A stretch of 6,553 bases of DNA from JAJXZP01 sp035505775 (GTDB taxonomy: Bacteria > Spirochaetota > Spirochaetia > Treponematales > Rectinemataceae): positions 1-6,553 of the forward strand of contig DATJQN010000311.1 of assembly GCA_035505775.1 (NCBI GenBank), in the 5' to 3' direction. The position numbers and the translations under genes are program-made. The notes under the pieces were generated by a model, which saw only the letters and a list, made by a program, of their open reading frames with translations, searched no databases and had not been told where the DNA came from. Position 1 is the stretch's first letter, and each line of letters opens with the position of its first letter. Below are positions 1 through 6,236 of the stretch, piece by piece.

Positions 1-480
1 TCCCGCGCCACCTTCCCCGAATTGGATATTGGATTCGCCGTCGAGCGCCGCGCCGCCGAAAAATGCCGCAACCGTCCTGCCGCGCCGCTCCACGTCGTCC
101 CCGCGTTCGAAGAGCACCGGCCTGAGCCCCGCCTCGGCGAGCAGAAGTGCGCAGAAAAGCCCCGCGGGTCCCCCTCCGACCACGATCGGGCGGCATCCAT
201 GCTCGACGCGGGAGAGGGGGAAACGATAGCCTTCCTCACGCGGCGCCGGACTCCACGAAACCCGTCGCCGCCCATCCTTCGGCTCGGTCCGTGTCTCGAC
301 CAGAAGACCGTAGACTATGCGGATATCGTTCTTGTCGCGCGCATCGATGGAACGGCGCTCGATTCTGATGTCCACCAGGTCCCGCGGCTGAAGGTGCAGG
401 GCCGCGATGGCCCGGCTCCGCAGCTCTGATTCGTTTGCGTCGAGTCCGAGGGCGATCTGACTCAGTCGGTATCGCGGCAT
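1..480 (-). CDS. FAD-dependent dehydrogenase, COG2509-like (partial, C-terminus beyond left edge)
   Basis: This is the first 160 residues of a flavoprotein, read from an ATG at 480. An N-terminal region of about 95 residues starts MPRYRLSQIALGL and is rich in charged beta-strand-like segments. It is followed by a Rossmann nucleotide-binding motif, VVGGGPAG, at residues 100-107, with the acidic ribose-binding residue at E125 (VLFERG). A segment at residues 151-160, NIQFGEGGAG, is typical of the uncharacterised FAD-dependent dehydrogenases of COG2509. In that family the glycine-rich FAD site comes after an N-terminal extension of about 100 residues, as here. The substrate is not known for the family, so none is assigned. 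The gene lies 10 bases downstream of mfd on the same strand, which suggests co-transcription. The catalytic C-terminal part is outside the window, so intactness cannot be judged. Confidence 0.85.
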   Translation of the reverse strand, partial: MPRYRLSQIALGLDANESELRSRAIAALHLQPRDLVDIRIERRSIDARDKNDIRIVYGLLVETRTEPKDGRRRVSWSPAPREEGYRFPLSRVEHGCRPIVVGGGPAGLFCALLLAEAGLRPVLFERGDDVERRGRTVAAFFGGAALDGESNIQFGEGGAG

Positions 481-488
481 TGTCCGGA

Positions 489-492
489 CCTC
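489..492 (-). promoter_or_regulatory. Shine-Dalgarno site of the FAD dehydrogenase, overlapping the mfd stop codon
   Basis: On the minus strand GAGG lies 8 bases before the ATG at 480. Its first two bases are the last two of the mfd TGA stop (493-491). With only 10 bases between the genes and no room for a promoter or hairpin terminator, this supports translational coupling of the dehydrogenase to mfd. It also supports the chosen start. Confidence 0.6.
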
Positions 493-3400
493 AGGTCAGG
501 AGACTCGCGAGTCGCTCGCGGATGAACTCGCTCTTTTCCCGCAGGCCGATGCTGCCTGTCTGGATCACGAGCACGTTGGGCCGCTTGGGATCGAGCTTGA
601 TCCTGCCACCGCCTTCCCTGATGAGCCGGAGAAGCCGTTCCACGGAGACCTTCGCCACCTTGGAAAACTCCACGGTGACCGTACCGCCGCGCTCCTTGAG
701 ATTGGCTATCGAGAGACGGCGGCAGATGACCCGTATTTCCGCGAGCGCGAGCAGGGACTGGACCTCGTCGGGCAGGGGACCGAATCTGTCAGCCAACTCC
801 TGATAGAGCGTATCGAGATCGGCCTGGGTCAGGATTCCGGCGATCTTCTTGTAGACCTCCATCTTGAGGGTGGGCAGTGAGACGTACTCGTCGGGTATGT
901 AGCCAGCGTATTCGAGTTCGAGGTAGGGCTCCTCCTCCGCTTGATAGTGCGAGTCCGAGAGTCGCTGCACGGCATCGTCGAGCAGCTTCAGATACAGGTC
1001 GAAGCCGACGGCATAGATGTCCCCCGACTGCTCCCTTCCCAGCAGATTCCCCGCGCCCCGCACTTCGAGATCCTTCATGGCGATCTTGAAGCCCGAGCCG
1101 AGTTCGGTGAAGTCCGAGATGATCTGGAGGCGCTTCATGGCCAGTTCGTTGAGGGCTCTGCGGTCGGGGTAGAACAGGTAGGCGAAGGCGACCCGGTCCG
1201 AGCGGCCGACCCGTCCCCGAAGCTGGTAGAGCTGGGAGATGCCGTACATGTCCGCCCGGTCTATGATGATCGTGTTGACGTTGGGGATGTCGATGCCGTT
1301 TTCGATGATCGTCGTGGAGACGAGGACATGGAAGCCGCCGTGGATGAAGCGGTGCATGATGTCCTCGATCTCCGAGCCGTCCATCTGGCCATGTGCGCTG
1401 TCCACGAGAACCTCGGGGACGATCTGCTGGAGGAAGACCCGGACTTCCTCGAGACTTTCGATGCGATTGTGGAGATAGAAGACCTGGCCGCCCCGGGCGA
1501 TTTCCTTGCGTATGGCTTCCGCGATGATCTCGGGATTGAACTCTTCGACGACCGTCTCGATGGGGTGACGATTGACCGGAGGGGTGTTGAGCACCGACAT
1601 GTCCCGGATCTTGAGCAGGGACATGTGCAGGGTGCGCGGGATCGGGGTGGCGGTCAGCGTGAGGCAGTCGACGCTGGCCTTGATCTCCTTGAGCCGCTCC
1701 TTGTCCTTGACCCCGAAACGCTGTTCCTCGTCGACAACCAGGAGACCGAGATCCTTGAACTCCACGTCCTTCTGAAGGAGCCGATGGGTGCCCACCACGA
1801 TGTCCACCTTCCCCTCCTTAAGGGCGGCCAGCGTTTTCCGCTGCTCCTTCCGCTCGACCAGGCGGGAAAGCATCGACATCTGCACCGGAAAATCGCCGAG
1901 ACGGTCCTGGAGGTTTTCGAAGTGCTGCTCCGCCAGGATGGTGGTGGGAGCGAGAAAGGCGACCTGCTTGCCGGCCGCTGCGGCCTTGAAGATGGCCCGC
2001 ATCGCTATTTCGGTCTTCCCGTAGCCGACATCTCCGCAAATCAGCCGGTCCATGGGCTTTTCGCTCTCCATGTCGGCCTTGACTTCGTCGATGCAGCGGA
2101 GCTGGTCCGCGGTCTCGTCATAGGGGAAGGCGGCCTCGAAGGCGAGCTGCCATTCGCTGTCCGGCGGGAAGGGGAAGCCGCGGGCGGTGCGTCTGCGCGC
2201 GTAAATCCGGATGAGGCGTTCCGCGAGCTGCTCCACCGAGGCTCTCACCTTGGCCTTGCGGCTCTCCCAGGACTTGGAGCCGAGCCGGTCCAGACGGGGC
2301 TCCTCGCCTTCGTTTCCGATGTAGCGCTGGACCAGGTTCGCCTGCTCGATGGGCACGAAGACGACCTCGGCCTCCGCGTATTCGATCTTGATGTAGTCGC
2401 GCTCGAGCCCGAGGACCTTCATCCGTTCGATGGCAGCGAAGCGCCCGATGCCGTAGTTCACGTGGACCACGAAGTCGCCGGGAGAAAGCTCGACGAACGT
2501 GTCGATCGCGACCGAGCGCGCGCTCTTCACCGACTTGGGCACGCGCTTGCGCCGGCCGAAGATCTCGCCCTCATGCACCACCATCAGCTTGAGCGATGGC
2601 ACCACGAAGCCCGCGGAGAAGCCTCCCGAGGCGACCAGTACCTTGTAGTCCTTGAGGAGGCTGGCAATGCGCTCGGCCTGGACATCGGTCTCCGCAAAGA
2701 TGAAGACCTCGTAGCCGCCCTTGATCAGGGTCGCAAGCTCCTCCTTGAAGTACTGCACGTTGCCGAAGAACGACCTCGGCTGCTCGACGCCCATCCGGAG
2801 CCGCCCGCCGCCCTCCACGTCCTTCAGGGCGAAGCTCCGCACGAGCGGGGCCCGACCCTCCTGCGCCCGGCTCTCCAGGCTCTCGAAGGAAAGCAGGCAT
2901 CGATCGGGCGGTGGCACGGGAGCTTCCTGGAGGGCGCGACGGTAGAGACCCGCATATTCCTTCCGGGTCGACTCCTCCTGCGCGAAGAGTCGCTCTCGGT
3001 CAAGGAGCACGACAAGCCCCGAGTCGTCGATGTACTGTAGGATGGATGCCTGGGTCGGGCCGGACTCCGCGACGTGGATGAGGGGGTACCAGAACTCCTC
3101 GCCCTTCGCTTCACCTTTCTCGGCCAATTCCTCGAGGAGGGGTCCCGCGCGTCCTTCACAGCCCGGCAGCGCGGGAACGAGAGCAGCCAGGCGGGCCAGG
3201 CGCTCCTCATTCCAGATGAGTTCCTTCATGGGGCGAAGTGCGACCTTCCCGGGCCGCGAGGTCGCCGACTGGGCCACCGGATCGAAGGTGGAAATGCGCT
3301 CGACCCGCTCATATTCGAACATGATGCGTACAGCCTCGGACTCCCCGGGCATGAAGAGGTCGAGCACTTCGCCGCGGAGGGCGAACTCGCCGGGAAGGGA

Positions 3401-3916
3401 TACCCGCGGCACGCGGAGATAGCCGTACGAAGCCAGTCGGGAGGCGATGGCGCCCGGATCTATGACCCCGCCTTCCTCCACGCCAAAGACGAGCTCGCGA
3501 AAGCGGTGGGGCGGAGGGACCGGAGTCACGAACGAGCGCTGGCTGGCCACCACGACCTTGGTGACCCCGACGAGCAGTCGCGCGAGAACGGCTGCGCGCT
3601 CCCCGAACACATGGGCCCGCGGCGAAGCCGGCCTGTAGGCCGCGGTTCGCCACCAGGGCAGTATGGCCGTCTCGATCCCGAGGACTTCGAGGTCCCCCGC
3701 GAAGCTCTCGGCCTCCTGGTCCGACGGGATGACCACCAATACGGGGCCGGCCCTTCGCTGGGCCATCTCTGCAACCAAAACGGCCGCGAAGGGGCCTTCG
3801 GACTCCGCGAGGTCGATGGGGGATGGGCCCGAATCCAGCCGCCTCAGGAGCGCATCGAGGGGCTCATGGGCACGCAATCGTTCCAGTACTGCTTGCGGGT
3901 GTAAGGTATTCATCAT
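491..3916 (-). CDS. mfd: Transcription-repair coupling factor Mfd
   Basis: This is a complete 1141-residue Mfd, close to the 1148 residues of the E. coli protein. Mfd is a cytoplasmic DNA translocase that pushes stalled RNA polymerase off lesions and recruits UvrA for nucleotide excision repair. The UvrB-like N-terminal module covers roughly residues 1-330. It lacks a functional Walker A and carries the UvrA-binding stretch around 164-189 (GEFALRGEVLDLF). The RNA-polymerase-interacting domain is near 475-550 (GDFVVHVNYGIGRF). The RecG-like motor has Walker A GDVGYGKT at 628-635, DEEQ at 729-732, TATPIPR at 755-761 and QLRGRVGR at 898-905. The TRG translocation motif spans about 941-965 (EVRGAGNLLGREQSG). 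The C-terminal regulatory domain follows from about 1000. All motor motifs look intact. Two adjacent ATGs (3916 and 3913) could start it. A weak GGA at 3924-3922 sits 5 bases from the first and 8 from the second, so the start may be one codon shorter. Confidence 0.98.
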   Translation of the reverse strand: MMNTLHPQAVLERLRAHEPLDALLRRLDSGPSPIDLAESEGPFAAVLVAEMAQRRAGPVLVVIPSDQEAESFAGDLEVLGIETAILPWWRTAAYRPASPRAHVFGERAAVLARLLVGVTKVVVASQRSFVTPVPPPHRFRELVFGVEEGGVIDPGAIASRLASYGYLRVPRVSLPGEFALRGEVLDLFMPGESEAVRIMFEYERVERISTFDPVAQSATSRPGKVALRPMKELIWNEERLARLAALVPALPGCEGRAGPLLEELAEKGEAKGEEFWYPLIHVAESGPTQASILQYIDDSGLVVLLDRERLFAQEESTRKEYAGLYRRALQEAPVPPPDRCLLSFESLESRAQEGRAPLVRSFALKDVEGGGRLRMGVEQPRSFFGNVQYFKEELATLIKGGYEVFIFAETDVQAERIASLLKDYKVLVASGGFSAGFVVPSLKLMVVHEGEIFGRRKRVPKSVKSARSVAIDTFVELSPGDFVVHVNYGIGRFAAIERMKVLGLERDYIKIEYAEAEVVFVPIEQANLVQRYIGNEGEEPRLDRLGSKSWESRKAKVRASVEQLAERLIRIYARRRTARGFPFPPDSEWQLAFEAAFPYDETADQLRCIDEVKADMESEKPMDRLICGDVGYGKTEIAMRAIFKAAAAGKQVAFLAPTTILAEQHFENLQDRLGDFPVQMSMLSRLVERKEQRKTLAALKEGKVDIVVGTHRLLQKDVEFKDLGLLVVDEEQRFGVKDKERLKEIKASVDCLTLTATPIPRTLHMSLLKIRDMSVLNTPPVNRHPIETVVEEFNPEIIAEAIRKEIARGGQVFYLHNRIESLEEVRVFLQQIVPEVLVDSAHGQMDGSEIEDIMHRFIHGGFHVLVSTTIIENGIDIPNVNTIIIDRADMYGISQLYQLRGRVGRSDRVAFAYLFYPDRRALNELAMKRLQIISDFTELGSGFKIAMKDLEVRGAGNLLGREQSGDIYAVGFDLYLKLLDDAVQRLSDSHYQAEEEPYLELEYAGYIPDEYVSLPTLKMEVYKKIAGILTQADLDTLYQELADRFGPLPDEVQSLLALAEIRVICRRLSIANLKERGGTVTVEFSKVAKVSVERLLRLIREGGGRIKLDPKRPNVLVIQTGSIGLREKSEFIRERLASLLT

Positions 3917-3952
3917 AACATTCCGACAATCGAATGATGGAATCCAGGACGG

Positions 3953-3964
3953 CAGTATATGCTG
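3953..3964. promoter_or_regulatory. Candidate shared -10 region in the mfd / exported-protein divergent promoter
   Basis: The 88-base divergent gap (3917-4004) holds one TATA-like core, CAGTATATGCTG, which matches its own reverse complement at 10 of 12 positions. On the minus strand it reads TATACT (3959-3954), five of six matches to a sigma-70 -10 box. It would put an mfd transcript start near 3947, giving a leader of about 30 bases. On the plus strand it reads TATGCT (3958-3963), a weaker -10 pointing at the exported-protein gene. I find no good -35 on either side; the best for mfd is GGAACA with an 18-base spacer. This is a prediction from base matching only. Confidence 0.35.
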
Positions 3965-3988
3965 GACCAGGCTTCTTGTTCCATATCG

Positions 3989-3994
3989 AAGGAG
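3989..3994 (+). promoter_or_regulatory. Shine-Dalgarno site of the exported-protein gene
   Basis: AAGGAG lies 10 bases before the GTG at 4005. It decides the start: the open frame extends back to an ATG at 3663, but that part lies inside mfd on the opposite strand and has no such site. Starting at 4005 also places a signal peptide exactly at the N-terminus. Confidence 0.65.
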
Positions 3995-4004
3995 TCCGAA
4001 AGCC

Positions 4005-5111
4005 GTGAAGCGTACGACATCTGCTTTCGCCCCGGCCAGACGGGCCTCCTCTGTGACAGTGGCGGTCGCTGGCGCCTTCCTCCTTCTCGCCGGCGTGGGG
4101 CTCGCTGCCCAATCCTCATCGCCGATGGCACCCGTGGCGACCTCACAGGGCGCCCCGATGGCAGTCTCTCCGTCCGCGGCCGGCCTTTCACCATCCGGGA
4201 GCTCCCAGGGGATGACATCGGCCCAGACGCTCGGGGACTCGGTATCCCTTTCGGTCCGCTTCTACGACAAGCGAATCTACTATCCGGAGAGCGAGATTCC
4301 CCTCATGGTGACCATCGCCAACACCGGTGACACGACCTACCGCTTCAAGCTCGCGGACGACAGGATCTACAGTCTCTCGGTTGAAGCCCGAACTCCGAGC
4401 AATCGCCTCCTCGATGCGAGCGACGCCTACAAGCTCGCCCTGGGCCAATCCAGGCCCGTCCTGTACCGGGAGCTCGCCCTGAAGCCGGGAGAGGAATACA
4501 GCTTCATGGAGCAGGTCGAGCGTTACGTGCACATCGACGGGCCGGGCAGCTATGCGGTCAGCATCTTGTTCTACCCGGAGCTCGTCGGCTCCGGTGGCCC
4601 GCAGGCCGTCCGCTCCAATGTGCTCCTCCTCAATGTGCGTCCCTCCCCGGGCCTGCCTCCGGGCCGCGACATGATCAGCCAGGAGACTGGGGAGGTCCTG
4701 AAAGCACAGGCACTTCCTCCCGACGAAGTGGTCCGCCGCACGATTGTCGCACGCCAGAAGGGACTCTGGAACCAGTTCTTTCTCTATCTTGACCTCGAAG
4801 CCCTGCTGACGCGGGATCCCGATCAGAAGACCATCTACAACCGCCAGTCGGACGAGGGGCGGAGGCTGATGCTCCAGCGTTTCCGGGACGATCTCCAGTC
4901 GAACGTGGTCGACAAGGACATAGTCGTTCAGCCCTACTATTTCGAGGTTCTGGAAACCCGGTATACTGCCGGCCGTGGCGTGGTACGCGTGCTCGAGAAG
5001 TTCCAGGATCAGCAGCTCCGACTGATCAAGGAATACAGCTACGAGCTCGAGCGTCGCGATGACGTCTGGTATATCGTGGGATACACCGTGCTCAATAAAG
5101 GCGCCGAATGA
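4005..5111 (+). CDS. Exported two-domain protein: signal peptide, beta-rich domain, NTF2-like C-terminal domain
   Basis: I do not recognise a named family for this 368-residue protein. It starts at GTG (read as Met). A basic N-region (MKRTTSAFAPARR) leads into a hydrophobic stretch at about 15-34, with a likely signal peptidase I cut after LAA, near residue 35. The translation contains no cysteine, so it is not a lipoprotein. Residues 36-75 are a low-complexity Ser/Pro/Ala/Gly linker. Residues about 78-215 look like an all-beta, Ig-like domain (RFYDKRIYYPESEIPLMVTI, then alternating strands to NVLLLNVRP). Residues about 240-368 resemble an NTF2/SnoaL-like fold: helices with WNQFFLYLDLEALL at 255-268, then long strands ending in YELERRDDVWYIVGYTVL. 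It should be periplasmic or envelope-associated and could be a binding or scaffold protein. No catalytic motif is seen. It overlaps the next gene by 4 bases, which implies a shared role. Confidence 0.85.
   Translation: MKRTTSAFAPARRASSVTVAVAGAFLLLAGVGLAAQSSSPMAPVATSQGAPMAVSPSAAGLSPSGSSQGMTSAQTLGDSVSLSVRFYDKRIYYPESEIPLMVTIANTGDTTYRFKLADDRIYSLSVEARTPSNRLLDASDAYKLALGQSRPVLYRELALKPGEEYSFMEQVERYVHIDGPGSYAVSILFYPELVGSGGPQAVRSNVLLLNVRPSPGLPPGRDMISQETGEVLKAQALPPDEVVRRTIVARQKGLWNQFFLYLDLEALLTRDPDQKTIYNRQSDEGRRLMLQRFRDDLQSNVVDKDIVVQPYYFEVLETRYTAGRGVVRVLEKFQDQQLRLIKEYSYELERRDDVWYIVGYTVLNKGAE
5097..5101 (+). promoter_or_regulatory. Shine-Dalgarno site of the PilZ-like gene, inside the upstream gene
   Basis: AAAGG lies 6 bases before the ATG at 5108 and within the last codons of the exported-protein gene. 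Together with the ATGA stop/start overlap at 5108-5111, it indicates translational coupling or reinitiation between the two genes. Confidence 0.6.
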
Positions 5112-5845
5112 AGGCTCTGCTCATCGTCGAAAACGACCGCATAGCGGACATAGCCCGCTTCTATCTCCGCCCCCTCGGCTTCGAGGCCGTGCGCTATAGA
5201 AACGTCCTCAAGGCGCTGGACAACCTGGAAGAAATAGAGCCGAACGCCATTGTCGTGAGCGCCCGGGACTTTCCCCGCCACTGGAAGATCATCGCCCAGG
5301 TCGCACGCACAAGCTGGAGCAAGGATCGCTGCGTCATCATCCTCCTCAAGGGGGAGCTCTTCCCCTTCGAGGAAGCGGCCAAGGCCGCCCATATCGGCGT
5401 CAACGGGGTTGTTCGCGACAATCTCGACGACCGCCACGAGCAGACGCATTTCCAGCATCTGCTCAAGCGTTACGTGACCGTCGAGGAATCGAGAAGCGCC
5501 GAGCGCGTCGCTCCCTCGGCCTGGGACCGCCTCGATTTCATTTTCGCCCACCCCCTCACCTTTTCCCCCGTGGCAGGGCGGCTCGAAACCGTCTCACTGG
5601 CAGGAATCTCCTTTATCCCCGACAGCCCCGCCCTCGTGGCCGATCTGGACGCAGGCACGGCCATCGAAGACTGCTCCCTTCGCGTCGGCGACCGCATTCT
5701 CTCCCTCTCCTGTACGGTGGTCCGTTCCGATCGCGTCCTTGGCCTCGAGATCGCATCCATGGCCGAGGATGACCGCGACTATCTCGACGAGTACCTTGCG
5801 TCCTGTCCCGAGCGTGAGATGCGGGCCCTCCTTAAGAAAGTCTGA
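5108..5845 (+). CDS. Degenerate receiver-like plus PilZ-like domain protein
   Basis: This is a 245-residue cytoplasmic protein with no signal peptide or membrane segment. Residues 1-120 follow the receiver (REC) pattern: LLIVEND at 4-10, a second strand and helix pair, NAIVVSARDFP at 46-56, VIILLKGE at 76-83 and GVNGVV at 97-102. The phosphoacceptor aspartate position appears to be S51, and the conserved lysine near 104 is replaced, so phosphorylation is unlikely. Residues about 129-235 resemble PilZ. An RxxxR (RSAER) at 129-133 is followed about 30 residues later by TVSLAGISF at 161-169. There the usual (D/N)xSxxG has Thr in its first position. Intact PilZ domains bind cyclic di-GMP; with this change binding is possible but uncertain. 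Receiver-PilZ combinations are known in bacterial signalling. The gene overlaps the exported-protein gene by 4 bases. The receiver-like assignment is firmer than PilZ. Confidence 0.7.
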   Translation: MKALLIVENDRIADIARFYLRPLGFEAVRYRNVLKALDNLEEIEPNAIVVSARDFPRHWKIIAQVARTSWSKDRCVIILLKGELFPFEEAAKAAHIGVNGVVRDNLDDRHEQTHFQHLLKRYVTVEESRSAERVAPSAWDRLDFIFAHPLTFSPVAGRLETVSLAGISFIPDSPALVADLDAGTAIEDCSLRVGDRILSLSCTVVRSDRVLGLEIASMAEDDRDYLDEYLASCPEREMRALLKKV

Positions 5846-5901
5846 ATATTTGGAAAAGACTAGATATTGAAAAAACTTCGAAAATCGTGTACCACAGTCC
5901 T
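5846..5901 (+). promoter_or_regulatory. AT-rich intergenic region, probable promoter of the arsR-like/aroB unit
   Basis: From the PilZ-gene stop to about 5886 the sequence is about 75 % A+T (11 G or C in 44 bases from 5843), in sharp contrast to the GC-rich genes around it. It contains three similar blocks, TTGGAAAA (5850), TTGAAAAA (5867) and TTCGAAAA (5877), giving A-tracts at 5854, 5870 and 5881. TTGAAA at 5867-5872 could be a -35 box, but the matching -10 position (TACCAC, 5890) is poor. I cannot fix a transcript start. No hairpin terminator is visible, so read-through from upstream is also possible. Confidence 0.4.
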
Positions 5902-5915
5902 ATGTCAGATGACAT
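5902..5915. repeat. Inverted repeat over the arsR-like start codon, candidate operator
   Basis: ATGTCA-GA-TGACAT has perfect 6-base arms and a 2-base centre. It begins exactly at the chosen ATG and covers the first codons of the regulator. The 2-base centre is too tight for a stable RNA hairpin, so a DNA-binding site for a dimer, such as the regulator itself, is the more likely meaning. Arms this short also occur by chance. Confidence 0.3.
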
Positions 5916-6234
5916 CGCCACTTGTGACGATCAGTTTCTCTACGAGTACTCGCGAAAACTCAAGGCTGTAGGCCACCCGATCCGGCTGCGGCTCCTGTGC
6001 CTGATCGCGCGCGAGGTCGATCCCTGCGTGACCGATCTCTGGCGCTGCCTGAAGCAGCCACAACCGGTGATTTCACAGCATCTCGCGATACTGAAAGAAA
6101 ATGGAATCGTCAGCGCCGAAGTGCAGAAAACCCGGCGCGTGTATTCGATCGTGGACCCCTTCATCAAGGAGCTTGTCGCGACGGTCAAACGGGACCATGA
6201 AGCAGCGACAACCACCGCCGCCCAGAAGGTCTAG
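5902..6234 (+). CDS. ArsR/SmtB-family winged-helix transcriptional regulator
   Basis: This is a 110-residue protein of the usual size for the family, which are dimeric DNA-binding repressors. The core shows AVGHPIRLRLLCLI at 22-35, then PCVTDLWRCLKQPQPVISQH at 41-60 (recognition helix region), LAILKENGIV at 61-70 and a wing with KTRRVYSIV at 76-84. The alignment with the arsenic-sensing loop ELCVCDLC is clear, but only the first cysteine (C42) is kept. The second is T44 and the third W47. Other cysteines are C8, C33 and C49. Classical As(III) sensing by this triad is therefore unlikely; another ligand, a different cysteine pair or ligand-free repression is possible. I chose ATG 5902 over an in-frame GTG at 5887; neither has a convincing ribosome-binding site. 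It ends 2 bases before aroB and probably regulates itself and aroB. Confidence 0.88.
   Translation: MSDDIATCDDQFLYEYSRKLKAVGHPIRLRLLCLIAREVDPCVTDLWRCLKQPQPVISQHLAILKENGIVSAEVQKTRRVYSIVDPFIKELVATVKRDHEAATTTAAQKV
6225..6229 (+). promoter_or_regulatory. Shine-Dalgarno site of aroB
   Basis: GAAGG lies 7 bases before the ATG at 6237 and within the last codons of the regulator gene. It supports the chosen aroB start and tight co-expression with the regulator. Confidence 0.55.
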
Positions 6235-6236
6235 CG

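Noticed and set aside
22..429. A 135-codon plus-strand open frame opposite the FAD dehydrogenase
   Set aside because: It is also codon-aligned antisense to a clear flavoprotein, with no domain or ribosome-binding site of its own.
482..489. 8-base palindrome GTCCGGAC between the mfd stop and the next start
   Set aside because: It is too short to be a terminator or convincing operator, and it sits in a ribosome-binding spacer. Chance is the simplest explanation.
941..3040. A 699-codon plus-strand open frame inside mfd, nearly continued by another at 3074-3904
   Set aside because: It lies in the frame exactly antiparallel to the mfd codons. There, stops appear only where mfd uses TTA, CTA or TCA, which are rare in GC-rich genes. 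The product is low in recognisable motifs, so this is a composition artefact.
3663..4004. Upstream extension of the exported-protein frame to an ATG at 3663
   Set aside because: The extension lies within mfd on the other strand, has no Shine-Dalgarno site and would bury the signal peptide at residue 115. GTG 4005 with AAGGAG upstream is better.
3913..4218. Minus-strand open frames covering the start of the exported-protein gene and the divergent gap
   Set aside because: They overlap the signal peptide region in antisense, lack motifs and conflict with the clear mfd start and its likely promoter.
5039..5551. A 170-codon minus-strand open frame opposite the PilZ-like gene
   Set aside because: It is antisense to a gene with a coherent domain pattern and operon spacing, and it has no motif or ribosome-binding site.
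5887..5901. GTG at 5887 as start of the ArsR-like gene, adding five residues
   Set aside because: It is possible, but it has no Shine-Dalgarno site and lies at the edge of the AT-rich promoter-like region. ATG 5902 gives the usual family length. The choice remains open.
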